Source: Croceicoccus sp. (GTDB lineage: Bacteria > Pseudomonadota > Alphaproteobacteria > Sphingomonadales > Sphingomonadaceae). Taken from it: DNA of 6,058 nt. The notes beneath the pieces were generated by a model. The model was not told the origin of the DNA. It searched no databases and saw only the letters and a program-made list of their open reading frames with translations. The stretch spans positions 1 through 6,058 of the forward strand of contig JAPYSD010000235.1 in the NCBI GenBank assembly GCA_029936705.1. Direction: 5' to 3'. The translations under genes and the position numbers were made by a program. Below are positions 5,559 to 6,058 of this stretch, one piece after another (the first letter of the stretch is position 1; every line of letters begins with the position of its first letter).

Positions 5559-5662
5559 TCATGAAAGGTCGGGATTGCCTTTGACGAGCAGAAGGTGGAA
5601 GGCGGAATTATCCGCACCTAGATTATAACATGACAGGTCAGAACAGGGTGAAACAGGAACAC

Positions 5663-5857
5663 ATGTCAGACGAACCGATGCGTAGCCGCAAGCGCCCGGA
5701 ATGGGCGGCTGGACTGCGCCAGCTGTACGATTCGGTTGTCGAGGAACCGTTGCCGGACACCTTCGACGACCTGTTGTCCCGGTTCGACGACACCACTCCG
5801 GTTTCCAAGGACGCACAGTCCGCGAAGACGCCCGCCCCCAAGGGCAAGGGTGCCTGA
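5663..5857 (+). CDS. nepR: NepR, anti-sigma factor of the general stress response
   Basis: The 64-residue acidic/basic protein carries the NepR core WAAGLRQLYDSVVEEPLPDTFDDLLSRFD at about residues 14-42, in agreement with the family's usual 50-70 residues. NepR clamps EcfG in unstressed cells and is captured by phosphorylated PhyR under stress. The tail after about residue 43 is Lys/Pro/Ala rich and probably disordered. I chose the ATG at 5663 because AGGAA at 5655-5659 is a Shine-Dalgarno sequence just upstream. An in-frame ATG at 5630 would add 11 residues but has no such site. The stop overlaps the ecfG start as TGATG (5855-5859), so the two genes are translationally coupled, which fits a fixed inhibitor-to-sigma ratio. 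Confidence 0.93.
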   Translation: MSDEPMRSRKRPEWAAGLRQLYDSVVEEPLPDTFDDLLSRFDDTTPVSKDAQSAKTPAPKGKGA

Positions 5858-6058
5858 TGGCCGATCGTTCCGACGCTGCGACGGGCAGCGGTGACGACAA
5901 CGCGAACGACAGCGCCGCCGAAACCCACGACACTGCACCACCGATGAGCGAGGCGAAGCGCGCGCGCGAGTTCAAGCGCGAGCTGACCGACGTGATCCCG
6001 CACCTTCGCGCATTCGCGCGCGGCCTGTGCGGCCGTCCGGACCTGGCCGACGATCTGG
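5857..6058 (+). CDS. ecfG: EcfG, extracytoplasmic-function sigma factor of the general stress response, 3' end beyond the window
   Basis: From the ATG at 5857 the frame is open to the window edge, giving 67 complete codons. The translation starts MADRSDAATG and has an Asp/Asn/Ser-rich, probably disordered extension of about 30 residues. It then enters the sigma region 2 start with VIPHLRAFARGLCGRPDLADDL at about 46-67, which is characteristic of EcfG (ECF15) proteins. AAGGG at 5846-5850 lies six bases upstream, inside the end of nepR. A second in-frame ATG at 5944 would remove the acidic extension, but it lacks the overlap with nepR and any Shine-Dalgarno sequence. The protein directs RNA polymerase to GGAAC-N16/17-CGTT promoters such as those in this window. 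Only about the first third of the protein is visible. Confidence 0.93.
   Translation, partial: MADRSDAATGSGDDNANDSAAETHDTAPPMSEAKRAREFKRELTDVIPHLRAFARGLCGRPDLADDL

Larger units (their letters stand above)
5295..5662. other. divergent regulatory region between the kinase gene and nepR-ecfG
   Basis: This 368-bp gap contains no gene I can support. It holds a perfect dyad (5409-5426), a two-way EcfG promoter element (5436-5464), a strong hairpin (5530-5558) and a 5-bp dyad GCGGA-ATTA-TCCGC (5602-5615). If transcription starts just after the promoter, the nepR mRNA has a leader of about 195 nt. A 19-codon open frame in that leader is described under findings. No convincing housekeeping promoter was found for nepR; TTGACG at 5581-5586 has no good -10 partner at normal spacing. 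Confidence 0.6.

Noticed and set aside
5630..5662. Upstream ATG at 5630 as the nepR start
   Set aside because: No Shine-Dalgarno sequence upstream, and the 11 extra residues are outside the NepR core; the ATG at 5663 has AGGAA in place.

Overview
The window looks like a chromosomal segment from a high-GC alphaproteobacterium, most likely of the order Sphingomonadales (Erythrobacter/Novosphingobium/Sphingomonas type). This rests on recognising the protein families, on codon choice, and on the arrangement of the alphaproteobacterial general stress response (GSR) genes. No database search was possible. Nothing suggests a mobile element, prophage or CRISPR array.

Layout from left to right: (1) the C-terminal two thirds of a GNAT-like acetyltransferase-family protein, cut by the window edge. 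(2) A single-domain response regulator behind a GGAAC-N17-CGTT (EcfG-type) promoter. (3) A 324-bp gap holding two hairpin terminators that both point to the minus strand. (4) A minus-strand Crp/Fnr-family regulator with an FNR-like set of cysteines. (5) Divergent from it, phyR, encoding the sigma-factor-mimic response regulator, behind a GGAAC-N16-CGTT promoter and followed by a strong terminator. (6) Convergent with phyR, a minus-strand membrane CHASE-domain HWE histidine kinase. (7) A 368-bp divergent regulatory region containing a nearly symmetric GGAAC-N17-GTTCC element that reads as an EcfG promoter on both strands. (8) nepR (anti-sigma factor) and the 5' end of ecfG (stress sigma factor), which overlap as TGATG. 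ecfG runs off the right edge.

Working model, from known GSR biology: sensor kinases of the HWE/HisKA_2 type control phosphorylation of PhyR. Phosphorylated PhyR binds NepR, frees EcfG, and EcfG transcribes genes with GGAAC-N16/17-CGTT promoters. Promoters of this form are visible ahead of the single-domain response regulator, phyR and nepR-ecfG, with a weaker one ahead of the kinase. The locus therefore appears to be wired for positive and negative autoregulation. The less ordinary points are the two-way promoter, a dyad lying over the phyR -35 element, the long structured nepR leader, and the four-cysteine Crp/Fnr protein next to phyR.
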